The translations under genes were made by a program, and so were the position numbers. A stretch of DNA of 64,000 nt from Flammula alnicola (Eukaryota > Basidiomycota > Agaricomycetes > Agaricales > Strophariaceae), in the NCBI GenBank assembly GCA_015499995.1, contig JADNRV010000068.1, positions 62,001 to 126,000 of the forward strand. Reading direction: 5' to 3'. Below are positions 47,455 through 57,398 of the stretch, one piece after another (the stretch's first letter is position 1; every line of letters begins with the position of its first letter). Under the pieces are notes generated by a model. The model was not told the origin of the DNA. It saw only the letters and a list, made by a program, of their open reading frames with translations, and did not search any database.

Positions 47455-47811
47455 TGTTAAAGGTGGCAAGCATGGGAACATGTGACGTAGCTGTGCACCT
47501 AATATGAGCAACTCAGAGCGAGGGACACAGGAGCTATAGTAAGCTGAAGTCCAGAGTGAGTAACTAATTGTATTGGGCAAAATACTAACTACTTGCCTGA
47601 AGTCCAGAGTGAGTAACTAAGGACTTCTGGCAAATGTCAAAAGACTTTATATACAAAATAGAAAGGATCTAGAAATGATCTAGAACTTGATAAGAATCTA
47701 ATCTACAAATGCACAACAAGTGAAAAGGAGGAAGTGCAGATAAAAGATAAGATAACAGATAAGATAAGATAAGATAAGATAACTTGGAGACACGTGTAGG
47801 CAGTTTTAACA
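47455..47811 (-). repeat. Copia 3' LTR (357 bp)
   Basis: On the minus strand it reads TGTTAAAACTGCC ... CCACCTTTAACA, with TG...CA ends and a GATAA-rich simple repeat. It follows a polypurine tract and the end of pol. The partner LTR at 52,318-52,674 has the same length. Differences include three CpG sites in the partner that read TpG or CpA here. Confidence 0.9.
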
Positions 47812-47821
47812 TCCCCCTGTG
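47812..47821 (-). promoter_or_regulatory. Copia polypurine tract
   Basis: Minus strand CACAGGGGGA immediately before the 3' LTR, the usual position of the plus-strand DNA primer in LTR retrotransposons. Confidence 0.75.
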
Positions 47822-47881
47822 ATCTCACAAGTCTCCAAAGTAGACTACAGAGTCCATAGATAACAGTAAAGTAGAAAGAGA

Positions 47882-48996
47882 CTAAGGCCTAATGCCCATT
47901 TGGTCTCTACAGAATTGAACCTTGGGAGCAGGGAGTGGTTTGGTAAGAATATCTGCAATTTGTTCTGCAGTAGGAATATAAGAAGAGGCAATGTGTTTGT
48001 CATTAACAGCATCCCTAAGCCAGTAAAAGTGCAGATCCAAGTGCTTCATGCACCCATGATGCTCAGGATTCTTGGACACACTAATAGCAGACTGATTGTC
48101 CATGTGCAAAGTAGATGGCTGGTCAACAATATAGCCAAATTCACCAAGGATATTGCGCATCCAGGCAATCTCCTTGCCAGCTTCAACTGCAGCCACATAC
48201 TCAGATTCAGTAGTGGACAAAGTAACTAGACTTTGCAGTTTACTGCCCCAGCCAATAGCACCACCAGCCATCATGGTCACATAGCCACCAGTAGAGCGGC
48301 CAGTGTCAATGCAATCACTATGAGCAGCATCAGAGTAAGTGGTGAACAGCTCAGAGCCAATTTCACCAGAATACTGCAACTTGTACTCTAAGGTGCCCTT
48401 GAGATAGTGGAACAGATGCTTGACAGCAGCCCAATGCCTGGGACCAGGATTGCAGTTAAAGCGTGCCAAATAGGACACAGCATGCACAATATCAGGGCGA
48501 GTCATAGTAGCCAAATACTGCAAAGACCCAATAGCACTGAGGTAAGGAGTATTGCGCATAACATCTACTTCTGCAGCATTCTGAGGACCCATGTCCTTGG
48601 ACAAGACAGTGCCAGGTGCAATAGGAGTGAGCACAGGATGTGAATCAGTAATACTGTAGCACTCAAGCATGTCCAGAATGAATTGGCGCTGATGGAGCGA
48701 CACAAGATGCTTCTGGCGATCTCTAGTGACTGCAACACCAAGTAGGAACTCAGTAGGTCCGAGATCGTGGCATTTGAAGTGCTGAGCAAGTTGCTTGACT
48801 GCATTGTCAACAGCTGCAGTCAACTTGGATGCAAAGGTAATGTCATCAATGTAAATGGGCACAAAGATCTTGACGTCTCTATTAGAGTAGATATAGATGG
48901 AGCGGTCAGATTCAACGTGTTTGAAGCCCATCTCAGTGAGAGCAGCATGCAACTTGATATTCCATTGACGCGCAGACTGCTTGAGACCATAGAGGG
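47882..48996 (-). pseudogene. Copia pol 3' part: reverse transcriptase C-terminus and RNase H
   Basis: From the LINE junction the frame reads LYGLKQSARQWN, then the RT active site VPIYIDDITFAS, then TRPDIVHAVSYLARF, RNase H (TTYSDAAHSDCIDTGRSTGG, LSTTESEYVAAVEA, MDNQSAISVSKNP) and the Copia tail IADILTKPLP, ending 70 bp before the 3' LTR. The open frame continues into LINE sequence upstream by chance. The RT N-terminal part continues at 52,124-52,317 beyond the LINE. Integrase, protease and Gag are absent. Confidence 0.9.
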
Positions 48997-51900
48997 TCCT
49001 GTTCAGGAATGGGCCCCTTTGTCCCCACTGGAACTCACGGAAGCTCTTTCTGCGTGTTCCGGTCTGTCTTCTCCAGGTCCGGATCATGTCAATTGGTCCC
49101 ACCTAAAGAAGATTGTACATCGGGACCCCCACTCGGTGGAGGTCCTTATCTCGATTGCTAATGCCTGCATGCGTGTTGGGTACTGGCCATCTCCCTTTAA
49201 GGAATCTATGTCGGTTATTATCTCCAAACCCGGCAAGTCCTCGTACTCCACCCCTAAGGCGTTCAGGCCTATTGTGCTTCTGAATACTGTGGGGAAGCTC
49301 ATCGAGAAAATGATCTCGAATCGCATTCAGTTCGACGCTGTTGGACAGGATATATTTCACCCGAATCAGGTTGGAGGCGTCAGGGGACGCTCCACCGAGG
49401 ATGCGGGCCTGTTTTTGATGCATATGGTGAGGGCTGGGTGGGCGAAGGGGCTGAGGACTAGCGTCCTTGCCTTTGACCTTGCTCAGTTCTTTCCTTCTCT
49501 TAATCACGAGGTTCTCGTGATCATTCTCCGGAAGCTTGGCTTTCCGCCTTTGGTGGTCAAGTTCTTCAGCTCTTATCTGGTAGAAAGGAAGACGCAGTAT
49601 GCGTGGAACTCCTTCTTGTCAGACCCTCTGCAAGCAGATGTGGGCGTGGGGCAGGGCTCTGCCCTGTCCCCTGTCTTGTCAGCTATTTACTTGGCGCCTA
49701 TCATGCATCTTTTCTACAAAAGGTGCCGTGAGATTCATCTTGCGGTCGACCTTCTGTCGTATGTAGATGATGGCACCCTGATCTCTCAGGAGGCCGGACT
49801 CGATCCCAACATTGTAAACCTTTGCAAGGCTTACAAGATTATATTTGAGCTTTTTACCAAGTTCGCTCTCGCTCTGGAGCACGCGAAGTCGGAGATTTTC
49901 CACTTTGACAACACGGCTTCAGTTTATAACCCTGCCATTGATTTGGGTGAAGAACCCTACACTGGAGGCAAATGGCTCAAGCCAAAGCCATTTTGGCGGT
50001 ATCTTGGGTTTTATTTTGATCACAAGCTCACGTTCAAGGAGCATGTGCAATATTATTCCACCAAAGGATTTACATCGGTCGTTTCGATGAAAATGCTTGG
50101 GTCTTCTACCAGAGGGCTGCCGCCGCATCTTAAGCGCCTCCTCTACCGCACATGCATTATCCCCATAATTACTTATGGTTACCGCATGTGGTATTTCCGT
50201 AAGGGTCGCGACAAGGGCCTTATTGCACAACTCACTAATGTCCAGCGCAAAGCTGGGCTTTGGATTACTGGGTGCTTTCACACCTCCCCCTCGCATGGAG
50301 TTGAGGCCCTTGCGGGCCTCCTGCCCATGCATCTACTTTTGGACAGACTGAACTCCTGATCGATTGCTCGGATTTCTCTCTTGTCTGACACGCACCCGGT
50401 CCGGTCATTCATGGCTGAGCCTTTACTTAAAAAAGCCACTCCTCATAGGATGGCTATGGAGAATATGACCGACCGTCAACGAGAAAAGTTGCGCGGCGGA
50501 CTTGCGGGCAATGCATTGTTCCACCCCGCTGGTCTGGAGGAACTGGAGCCATTTGCTCCAGACGCCAGGCCTGGATATCGTCTAATAGACCGGCATGCGA
50601 GCTGGTTTACATGGATGGCTAAACCCCGTATCAGCAGGGCAGAAGACTCTGATGCTGCGTGGAAAATCGTACTGGACAAACTCATCGAGAAGTGTGACAG
50701 TGAGCCAGGAACCGCATATGCTGGTGTCGACGGCTTGGTCCCTCCGGGGCCCTGGCAGGCCGCCAACAGCATTGTTATCAAACGGCAGGGTGCACTGGTC
50801 TTGGCCAGGTGCCACTCTTCCGGGCGGGCAATAAGCACTGATGCTGAGCTCGATGCCATCTCGGTGGCTATCTCTGCGATGGTAGCATTCGGAGACGTCA
50901 CCAGGATAGTTATTTTCACGGATTCGATGCATGCTGCTCGAATGGCTGTTGATCCTTCCCCGCATTCTCATCAGGGCTCATCTCTAATAGTATGTCGGGC
51001 ACTTGAACGATGGTTCCAGGGCGGTGGTAATCGTAAAGTCGTTTTTGCAGAGTCTCCCTCCGATATGGAGTGGGACATTCATCAAGAGGCTCATGACCTT
51101 GTCCTTGGGTTTCCGGGGGTACCTGTTACACCGAATACCCCTCTATCTGTCGCTTGGCTCAAGAACAGAGCTGACACTGTAGCATGGGATGCCTGGTTGA
51201 CAGAGGTCGACAAGGTTCCCAATTTGCTTGGCTCCAATTTCTTGGAGTTAGAGGATCTAAAGGGTAATCCTCTCCATCCGTCCCCCGTTCGCGGCGGGCC
51301 GTGGCTTGAAGTGGGCGGCCGCAACTCTCAGTTGTTCGCCCGCATGTGCCGTGCTATCACGAATCATGCTCCGATTGGCTCATACTACGAGCAGTTCAAA
51401 ATCGACGACCCGTTGGCTCTCGGTTGCGTGTGCGGGAAATATCCACAGACTCGTGCACATATGTTCAAGTGCCCTAAGCTCTTGATGCTACCTCACAGGG
51501 CCCCGCACCTAGTGTGGGGTCTTGAGAAATATTTGAGCGACAACCCCAATGCGTTTGCATTCAACCGGCCTCCAGCCGGAGTCGGATGAGGGACTTCGGA
51601 TGGGGGGCGATCTCATTTGCGGGCAGCGCTGCAGTCAAAGCGACTCACTGCCCGTGAGTGTTTGTTTGGTGGAGCGACGGGTTCCGCAAGGGGCTCGGGG
51701 TCTGGTCGTCCCACATCTGGCTTGTCGGCCCTTGTGGGCAGCTCATCCGAAACATCATTCAGGACCCGGCTTGGTGGACGGCGGCTTGGGACTTCATGCG
51801 CCCTCGCTTAGCTATGACCACGTCGATTTTACCATTTAATCGGGGAGGGCCTGGCAGGCTCTTCTCGCATCTGGGTGACCCCCCTGTCCACCCTTTTAAT

Positions 51901-52087
51901 CCATATTTACCGGATCAGCGGTAGCATTAACGACGCCGTGGAACCGTATTTCCTGGGCTGCGAGGTCCGTTATTTGGGTTTCAGGCTGCTGCGCAACCAA
52001 CTTCTTTCTTCTGCGATGGGTATTGTAGTGTACTCGTTTGTATTAGTTAGAGTCCGAGCTGCGATCGTGCTTCGGAATACAAATTGT

Positions 52088-52123
<36 letters not shown>
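48997..52123 (+). mobile_element. 5'-truncated LINE inserted in Copia RT, 11-bp TSD
   Basis: The insert starts within RT (TCCTGTTCAGGAATGGG, matching the 57.85-kb region of the full-length LINE) and ends in TTGTTGATTT plus a poly(A) of about 30. ACCATAGAGGG flanks it (48,986-48,996 and 52,124-52,134). It belongs to a diverged subfamily: ORF2 differs at many residues and the 3' UTR after the ORF2 stop (51,590-51,830) is unrelated to that of the 54.5-kb element until about 51,860. Confidence 0.95.
49000..51589 (+). pseudogene. LINE ORF2 fragment (RT, RNase H), one in-frame TGA
   Basis: Reads RT motifs (FRPIVLLNTVGKLIEKM, LAFDLAQFFPSLNHEV, VGQGSALSPVLSAIYLAP, LLSYVDDGTLIS) then RNase H and the C-terminal zinc knuckle. 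The two long frames are in register and separated only by TGA at 50,357-50,359, where the full-length copy has CGG (a CGA-to-TGA change would fit). The endonuclease and the first RT third are missing by truncation. Confidence 0.9.
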
Positions 52124-52126
<3 letters not shown>

Positions 52127-52317
52127 ATAGAGGGATTTTCGGAGTCTGCAAACCATATTAGGTCCACCTTGGTGGAAGCCTTCAGGTTGCATCATGTATA
52201 TCCACTCGTCAAGGTCACCATTGGTAAAAGCAGCTGAAATGTCTACAGAGCGCAGTTCAAGGTTCTCAAGTGCAGCCAATGCAAAGATCATGCACAGAGT
52301 TGCAGGACAGAATGTGG
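52124..52317 (-). pseudogene. Copia RT N-terminal part, cut at an inverted LTR
   Basis: Minus strand: FALAALENLELRSVDISAAF, then TNGDLDEWIYMMQPEGF and CRLRKSLYG, which continues exactly into LKQSARQWN at 48,985 once the LINE and one TSD copy are removed. On the upstream side the frame runs directly into the end of an LTR in opposite orientation (52,318). Confidence 0.9.
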
Positions 52318-52674
52318 TGTTAAAACTGCCTACACATGTCTCTAAGTTATCTTATCTTATCTTATCTTATCTCTTATCTTATCTCTTATCTGCACTTCCT
52401 CCTTTTCACTTGTTGTGCATTTGTAGATTAGATTCTTATCAAGTTCTAGATCATTTCTAGATCCTTTCTATTTTGTATATAAAGTCTTTTGACATTTGCC
52501 AGAAGTCCTTAGTTACTCACTCTGGACTTCAGGCAAGTAGTTAGTATTTTGCCCAATACAATTAGTTACTCACTCTGGACTTCAGCTTACTATAGCTCCT
52601 GTGTCCCTCGCTCTGAGTTGCTCATATTAGGTGCACAGCTGCGTCACGCGTTCCCGCGCTTGCCACCTTTAACA
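52318..52674 (+). repeat. Copia 5' LTR in opposite orientation
   Basis: Plus strand TGTTAAAACTGCC ... CCACCTTTAACA, 357 bp, the same LTR as 47,455-47,811 but inverted relative to it. Its outer TG end abuts Copia RT coding sequence at 52,317/52,318, and its inner end is followed by a primer-binding site, so it is a 5' LTR. Confidence 0.9.
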
Positions 52675-52703
52675 GGTTATGGGCCCCGCGCTCTAAGCGC
52701 TTC
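52675..52703 (+). promoter_or_regulatory. Copia primer-binding site, initiator tRNA-Met half type
   Basis: GGTTATGGGCCCCGCGCTCT and the following AAGCGCTTC are complementary to the anticodon-loop and 5' half of an initiator tRNA-Met (GGGCCCAUAACC around the CAU anticodon, GAAGCGC in the D-arm region). This is the priming mode described for Drosophila copia and yeast/fungal relatives that use a tRNA half-molecule. Confidence 0.75.
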
Positions 52704-52821
52704 AAACAGGTGTTTTGCGAACGAAATCTATTAGTAGTTAGCTTTCATCAGGCATATTACCTCTTATTACTTGTAAACCCTTGCCAGGCCCAGCCTTATA
52801 TTGCCGCTGCTAGTAAGGACG
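52704..52821 (+). other. Copia 5' leader remnant
   Basis: Sequence following the primer-binding site up to the target duplication of the S2 SINE. No Gag frame is recognisable. Confidence 0.5.
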
Positions 52822-52837
52822 AGCTTGCACACCATTA

Positions 52838-54455
52838 GGGGCGTGGTGGCTTAGCGGTTACTGTGTTGCCCTTAAGGGTGGCTGTGTACCATCCGAGATG
52901 TTGGGGGTTCGATTCTCCCAGATTCACATACGATAATTGTGGTCCGTGGGACTGTTCCGCAGGTTGCTGATGTAAGTCGCGCTCCAGGTTGGGTTCGCTG
53001 TTAGCTGCTTGTTGGGCGGGACCCTCGGCAATCCACTGTAGTCCCATTTAGGGCTTGTGGCGCCGCCTTGTAGGACCCTTTGTGTAAATTGTCTGCCATG
53101 TTGTGGGCATGTCGGGGGCTGCAGGCCGTTCTGTGCCTTAGGGCGCAAGGGCACGATGCCGCTACAGGGGACAGGCACAATGACCACCTCGCAGGCCTAC
53201 GTCGGAGGCTGGGAGTGTCCGGGGTCCAATCAATTCCGCGGAATGTTGACGTAAGTCGACCGATGCAAAGCCGTATGACCGATGTAAGCCGACCCTGGCC
53301 CTCGGGCAAAGCCGCTACGGTTCTGTAAATTGACCCTGGCTGAGGCTTGCTGTCGGCCTGTGGGAACCCCGCAAGGGGCCGAAAAGGATAGGACACGATA
53401 AGATTGGGGGAATCAGGCGAAAACCATCCGACCATGGGGAGTTCCGGGGTGATTCCCAGATCAATGATTCAGCCCGGGTTTCAACAACCCGGGGCAGTGA
53501 CAGGATACCCAACACGGCAAGTAGATGTGGGTGCCATCATTAGTCGTCTGAAACGTACTCCCGGCTCCACGGCTGGGTAGAGTTTCACGGCAAGACAGTG
53601 ACTCTGGACAGGATTGGGGATCCGCGCCCTTCTGGGCTTAAGCGAACCACCTGCCGGGGGACGGGAAGTTCGGCCTGGGAGTAACACGTCTAGGATTCAC
53701 CGGATGGGCCGTGGCATGGTTGGGGCAGTCCCCTTACCTTGGCCCGAGAGATCAAATCCACTGTCGGTTCACACGGGCATAATAGACTCCTGTGGGCTTA
53801 AGTTGTAGCCGGGGTGTTGGTGGGCTTACGTCGGCATGCCGACTGATGGAGTGGGGACGGAATATATCGAACTCGAAAATGAACAGACCTAATAGGAAGG
53901 CGGGAAGAATGGCTGGTGCAGCCGACCTCCCTTGCCGTGTAAGCCGGAGGTGACTAGTATCCGCAGCACCTACTAGGCAGGTCCCCAAAGTGGGGCCGTT
54001 GATGGACCCCGAGTTCCGATTCGTCCGATGGTTGAGTAGGTGGGGTAATAACTCCCTACCGAAATCCCGAAGTAGCCCGCCAATAGGCCTCTCTGCAAGG
54101 AGGGGCCTAAACTTCGGCAGGTGTTTCCAGTTGGGTGCGATAAATCCTGCGAGGGCCGCAGCCATGTTCGTTGCATGGCTTCGCTTGTGACTCTCTGAGT
54201 CTATGGCACACATCTTCTGGAGGACCCGCCATGGTGTAATGACAACGTTGAGTTTGCCAACGAAGTGGAGAGAGCCAGGCAAGCTCCGACTTCATCTGGG
54301 TGACCCCCCTGTCCACCCTTTTAATCCATATCTACCTTATGCTCGGTAGCGTTAACAACGCCGCGCGTTTGTATTTCCTGGGCTGCGAGGTCCGCTATTT
54401 GGGTTTCAAGCTGCTGCGCAGTCTCGCCCGCGTCGCGCTCACGTGCGCCGCATGC
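52838..54455 (+). mobile_element. S2: long tRNA-headed SINE, 5' part
   Basis: Begins GGGGCGTGGTGGCTTAGCGG with box A-like TGGCTTAGCGG (52,847-52,857) and box B GGTTCGATTCT (52,906-52,916). A 1.2-kb body without long frames follows. From about 54,136 the sequence matches the LINE 3' UTR (compare 60,522 onward). It is split by the full-length LINE; its last 127 bp and poly(A) lie at 60,996-61,122. Total 1.75 kb. Outer TSD: AGCTTGCACACCATTA (52,822-52,837) and AGCTTGCACGCCATTA (61,123-61,138), one CpG-type mismatch. Confidence 0.85.
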
Positions 54456-54589
54456 CATCTCCTCCTTATTCGGTAACCACTTCGTGCGACCGTGGGAAAC
54501 AACTTCAGCAACACCAACATCGTCCCCCACAGCTCCTCCTCGTTGAGCGCTCCTGAGCGCTACTTTACCAATCGACAGATAACACAGCA

Positions 54590-56607
54590 ATGCCCCCAAA
54601 CCCGGTTCTGGTGGCGATCCGCCAAGCGGATCTCGCGCATCGGAGAAATTGTCTGGATTTGCGCCTCGGCGCACTCCTGGAGTTGGCTCGTCGTCTGCTT
54701 CGGCGGCGGCAGCCTCTACCCCTGCGTCTCCCTCTCCTCAGAGGCAGACGTACTCATCTACTGTCCCTCAGCAACAGCGAGACAAGACCCCAGTCAGTGA
54801 GCGCGAACGCACTCCTGTCTTTACTCCGTCGGCCCTGCCACCTTTGCAGGATCCGTCCCACTACCTCACGGATGAGGATGTTGTTCTCGATTATGAGGAA
54901 ACTCCTCCCCCTGCTTCTCAATCGACAGCAGATCCCGCCCTGGAGGGTGAGCTTACATCTGCAATCGATGATATGTCCCGGAGTGCGAGGGCTATTGCAG
55001 CATGGATGAGGGGAAACCCGAGTTCATCTGATGATGCCCTCGCTCGCCCTGCAACTGATCTCGCTGCTGCGATCGCCTCTCTGGTGGCTGCAGCTGAATC
55101 TACCGGATGGACCGACATTACTGCGTCCGTCGTCGGAGACGAAGCCCTCTCTCTGGGGTTTGTCATCGGAGAGACCATCTCAGCCCCAGACGATACCGTC
55201 ATGAGGCCCAACACCGTCCCCTTCGCCCAGATTGACCCCCATTCCAGTGATGCGGAGTCGTCTGCCATGGAGACTGACACCACCTCACGCCCTCCCCCTC
55301 CTCGTCAGGACAAAGGGAAGGGTAGAGCCCCCACGAGCAAGGTGGGCCCAGCTTCGTCGCAGCCTTCAGCTGCGCCGAAGCAGGGCCCTCCTGCTCCCCG
55401 CCAGCCTCGTAAGAGGCCGGCGGATTCTTATTTGAGGCCTCCGCCTCCTGTACCTCCTCGACCTAAGGGTTGGCAATCCGGTGTTCCTTGGAGCGCCGGT
55501 CCCCGTAAGCGCACGTTTGCTGAGCTTGCGGCGGCCAACCCTCTGTCGCAACGAGATCCTGCCATGGGCCATAGTGCTCTTGCCAGGTATCCACCTCCGC
55601 CCCGCGTCCCTGCGATGCAAGCGGCCATCAATGAGCGGGCGTCTGCTGCCAAGAGGCAGAAGAAGCACCCCTCTTTCACCACTGCTGGCCCGTCACGCAA
55701 GCAGATCCTCCTCGCGTTTAGCGGCCCCTACACGAGGCCGCACGACACTAAACTCGCCGACCTGGTCCACAAGGTCGACAAAGCTTTCCGCGACGCCGGC
55801 AGCGCTAATCGGGTGCTGTCCGCCTCGCATGCTTACGACGGCATCTCTCTTGCCACATCCCTTGTTTCCACCCAGGGCGATCTCGATATCGCTCGAGGGT
55901 GGGTGCATAGAATCCTTCCGGAGTCTGACACTGTCAAGGTGTCGGTCAGCCTCCCTTCTTCCACCTCGTACCTCCGGGTACTTGACCTACCTGCTTACGG
56001 CGATTTCGCCAGTAAGACCCTCACCACAGGGGCCGAGGTGAAGATGGCAATTCTTGCCTCTCCACTTTCCGTCTTCGCGCCTTTCAAATCCGAGCCTCGG
56101 ATTAAGCGCAACTCTCCGGCGAGCACCACTTGTATGGCGTTCCTCAATATCTGGGACTCTCAATCGGGAGCCCGCGCGAAGGCTCTTATCAACAAGACCT
56201 TCATGTTCCGTGGCAGGGCTTACCGCATTCTTGCGGCGCGCGCCAACCCCGGCGTCCCTCTCTGCACTAGATGCTGGAGGTGGGGCCATCCATCCAACGT
56301 CTGCAGGGCTCCCCAGCCCCGCTGCGCCCATTGCTCCGGGCCGCACGAGGAGGAGGTACATCGTATCGCCGCCGGATGCTGCAAGGGAAATCCAAAGGCA
56401 ACTCCACCTGTCCCACCTACCCCCGGTGGGGTGGACTGCCCTCATGCCCCGCGCTGCCCTAATTGTAAGGGCGCGCATAAACCTTACGACAGAAAGTGTC
56501 ATTTCTGGCACAACCGGTACGATCGTGAATGGATCGATGCCAAATATGCCCAGGTACGTGATTATTGGAATCATCGTCGTGCACTCTACTCACAAAACGT
56601 AGCTTAA
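54590..56607 (+). CDS. LINE ORF1, Gag-like protein with zinc knuckles
   Basis: The open frame runs from after a TAA at 54,580 to TAA at 56,605-56,607. The first 220 residues are Ser/Pro/Ala-rich and low complexity. The C-terminal third has CTRCWRWGHPSNVC (C-x2-C-x4-H-x4-C), then CAHCSGPHEEEVH, then CPNCKGAHKPYDRKC, the nucleic-acid-binding knuckles of LINE ORF1 proteins. It would coat element RNA. No ATG occurs in this frame near the start; the obvious ATG at 54,590 (ATGCCCCCAAACCC) is one base out of frame, as if one C of the run were lost. The next in-frame codons (from 54,592) read PKPGSGGDPPSG. The stop overlaps the ORF2 start as TAATG. Confidence 0.8.
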
Positions 56608-56609
56608 TG
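56605..56609 (+). promoter_or_regulatory. TAATG stop/start overlap between ORF1 and ORF2
   Basis: ORF1 ends TAA (56,605-56,607) and ORF2 begins ATG (56,607-56,609), sharing one A. Such UAAUG overlaps mediate termination-reinitiation in SART1-type LINEs, so ORF2 is probably made by translational coupling. Confidence 0.7.
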
Positions 56610-57398
56610 CAGGCACAACCGCTTGATGAGATACGGGTTTTGAGTTGGAACGTGGCGAGGGACGGGATGTCCCTCGATGTAATCCTTAGCACTTGTACAA
56701 ATATATATGACGTGTTATTCATCCAAGAGCCTCCCTGGAGGCACATAAGATCCGCCCCGTCTGCGAAGAGCAGGAAGGGTGAAGATGTAGTCGGCGCGCC
56801 CAACCACCCAGACTGGTTGACCATGGTGCGTCCCACCACCCCTGACGAGCGACCTCGGGTCATGACCTATGTTTCGACTAGGCTGACCCGATATCGCCCG
56901 GCTCAACGAAGGGATATTATTGATCATCCCGACATCATGGTACTCTCGCTCTCGGCGGGTGAGAGTTCCTTCTACCTTCTGAACGTGTATTCAGATTCCG
57001 ACCATGGGGCTATTAACTGGCTTCGTGATCACGATCGAGATCTTCCCCGCTGTCATTTGATGATGGGAGATTTCAACGCGCACTCCCCAGATTGGGACCC
57101 CGGTTCCGCTCGGGAGGGATGTGCCTTATCACTGCAGCAATCTGCGGCTATCCTTGGACTCGAGCTTGCCGCATTCGGCAATCCTGGGCCCACACACATT
57201 CCGAGAGATCGCACCAAACGCAGCACGGTGATTGATCTGGCCTTTGTTCCCCCCGATCAGGTGGTGAACGGATCTACAGTCCGATGCCCGGACATCCAGC
57301 TTAAGTCGGATCACATTCCGATTTATACTACACTGGACATCCTATGGAGTCTGTTGAGGCCTTCGTTAAATCTATCACTTCGGGACTTGCGGCTATAG
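56607..57398 (+). CDS. LINE ORF2 N-terminus: AP-endonuclease domain
   Basis: Starts MQAQPLDEIRVLSWNVARDG. The APE-type endonuclease shows SWN (N), LFIQEPPW (catalytic E), the metal and base-contact block MMGDFNAHSPDW, VIDLAFVP and the final KSDHIPI (D-H). It nicks the target to prime reverse transcription. The frame ends at 57,398, but homology passes to the RT frame near 57,343, where CATCCTATGG appears to lack one base. Separate translation of the two halves would give no fused ORF2. Confidence 0.85.
   Translation: MQAQPLDEIRVLSWNVARDGMSLDVILSTCTNIYDVLFIQEPPWRHIRSAPSAKSRKGEDVVGAPNHPDWLTMVRPTTPDERPRVMTYVSTRLTRYRPAQRRDIIDHPDIMVLSLSAGESSFYLLNVYSDSDHGAINWLRDHDRDLPRCHLMMGDFNAHSPDWDPGSAREGCALSLQQSAAILGLELAAFGNPGPTHIPRDRTKRSTVIDLAFVPPDQVVNGSTVRCPDIQLKSDHIPIYTTLDILWSLLRPSLNLSLRDLRL

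Noticed and set aside
48997..49102. Copia frame upstream of 48,996 as pol
   Set aside because: It lies inside the LINE insert; the true RT continuation is at 52,124.
52837..52920. S2 and S1 heads as genuine tRNA genes
   Set aside because: Box A and B are good, but box spacing is too long, the stems do not pair as in a tRNA, and the heads are joined to poly(A)-tailed inserts with TSDs; SINE heads fit better.
53001..54316. Several 60-176-codon frames in the S2 SINE body
   Set aside because: They are not shared between the two S2 copies and overlap on both strands; the element appears non-coding.
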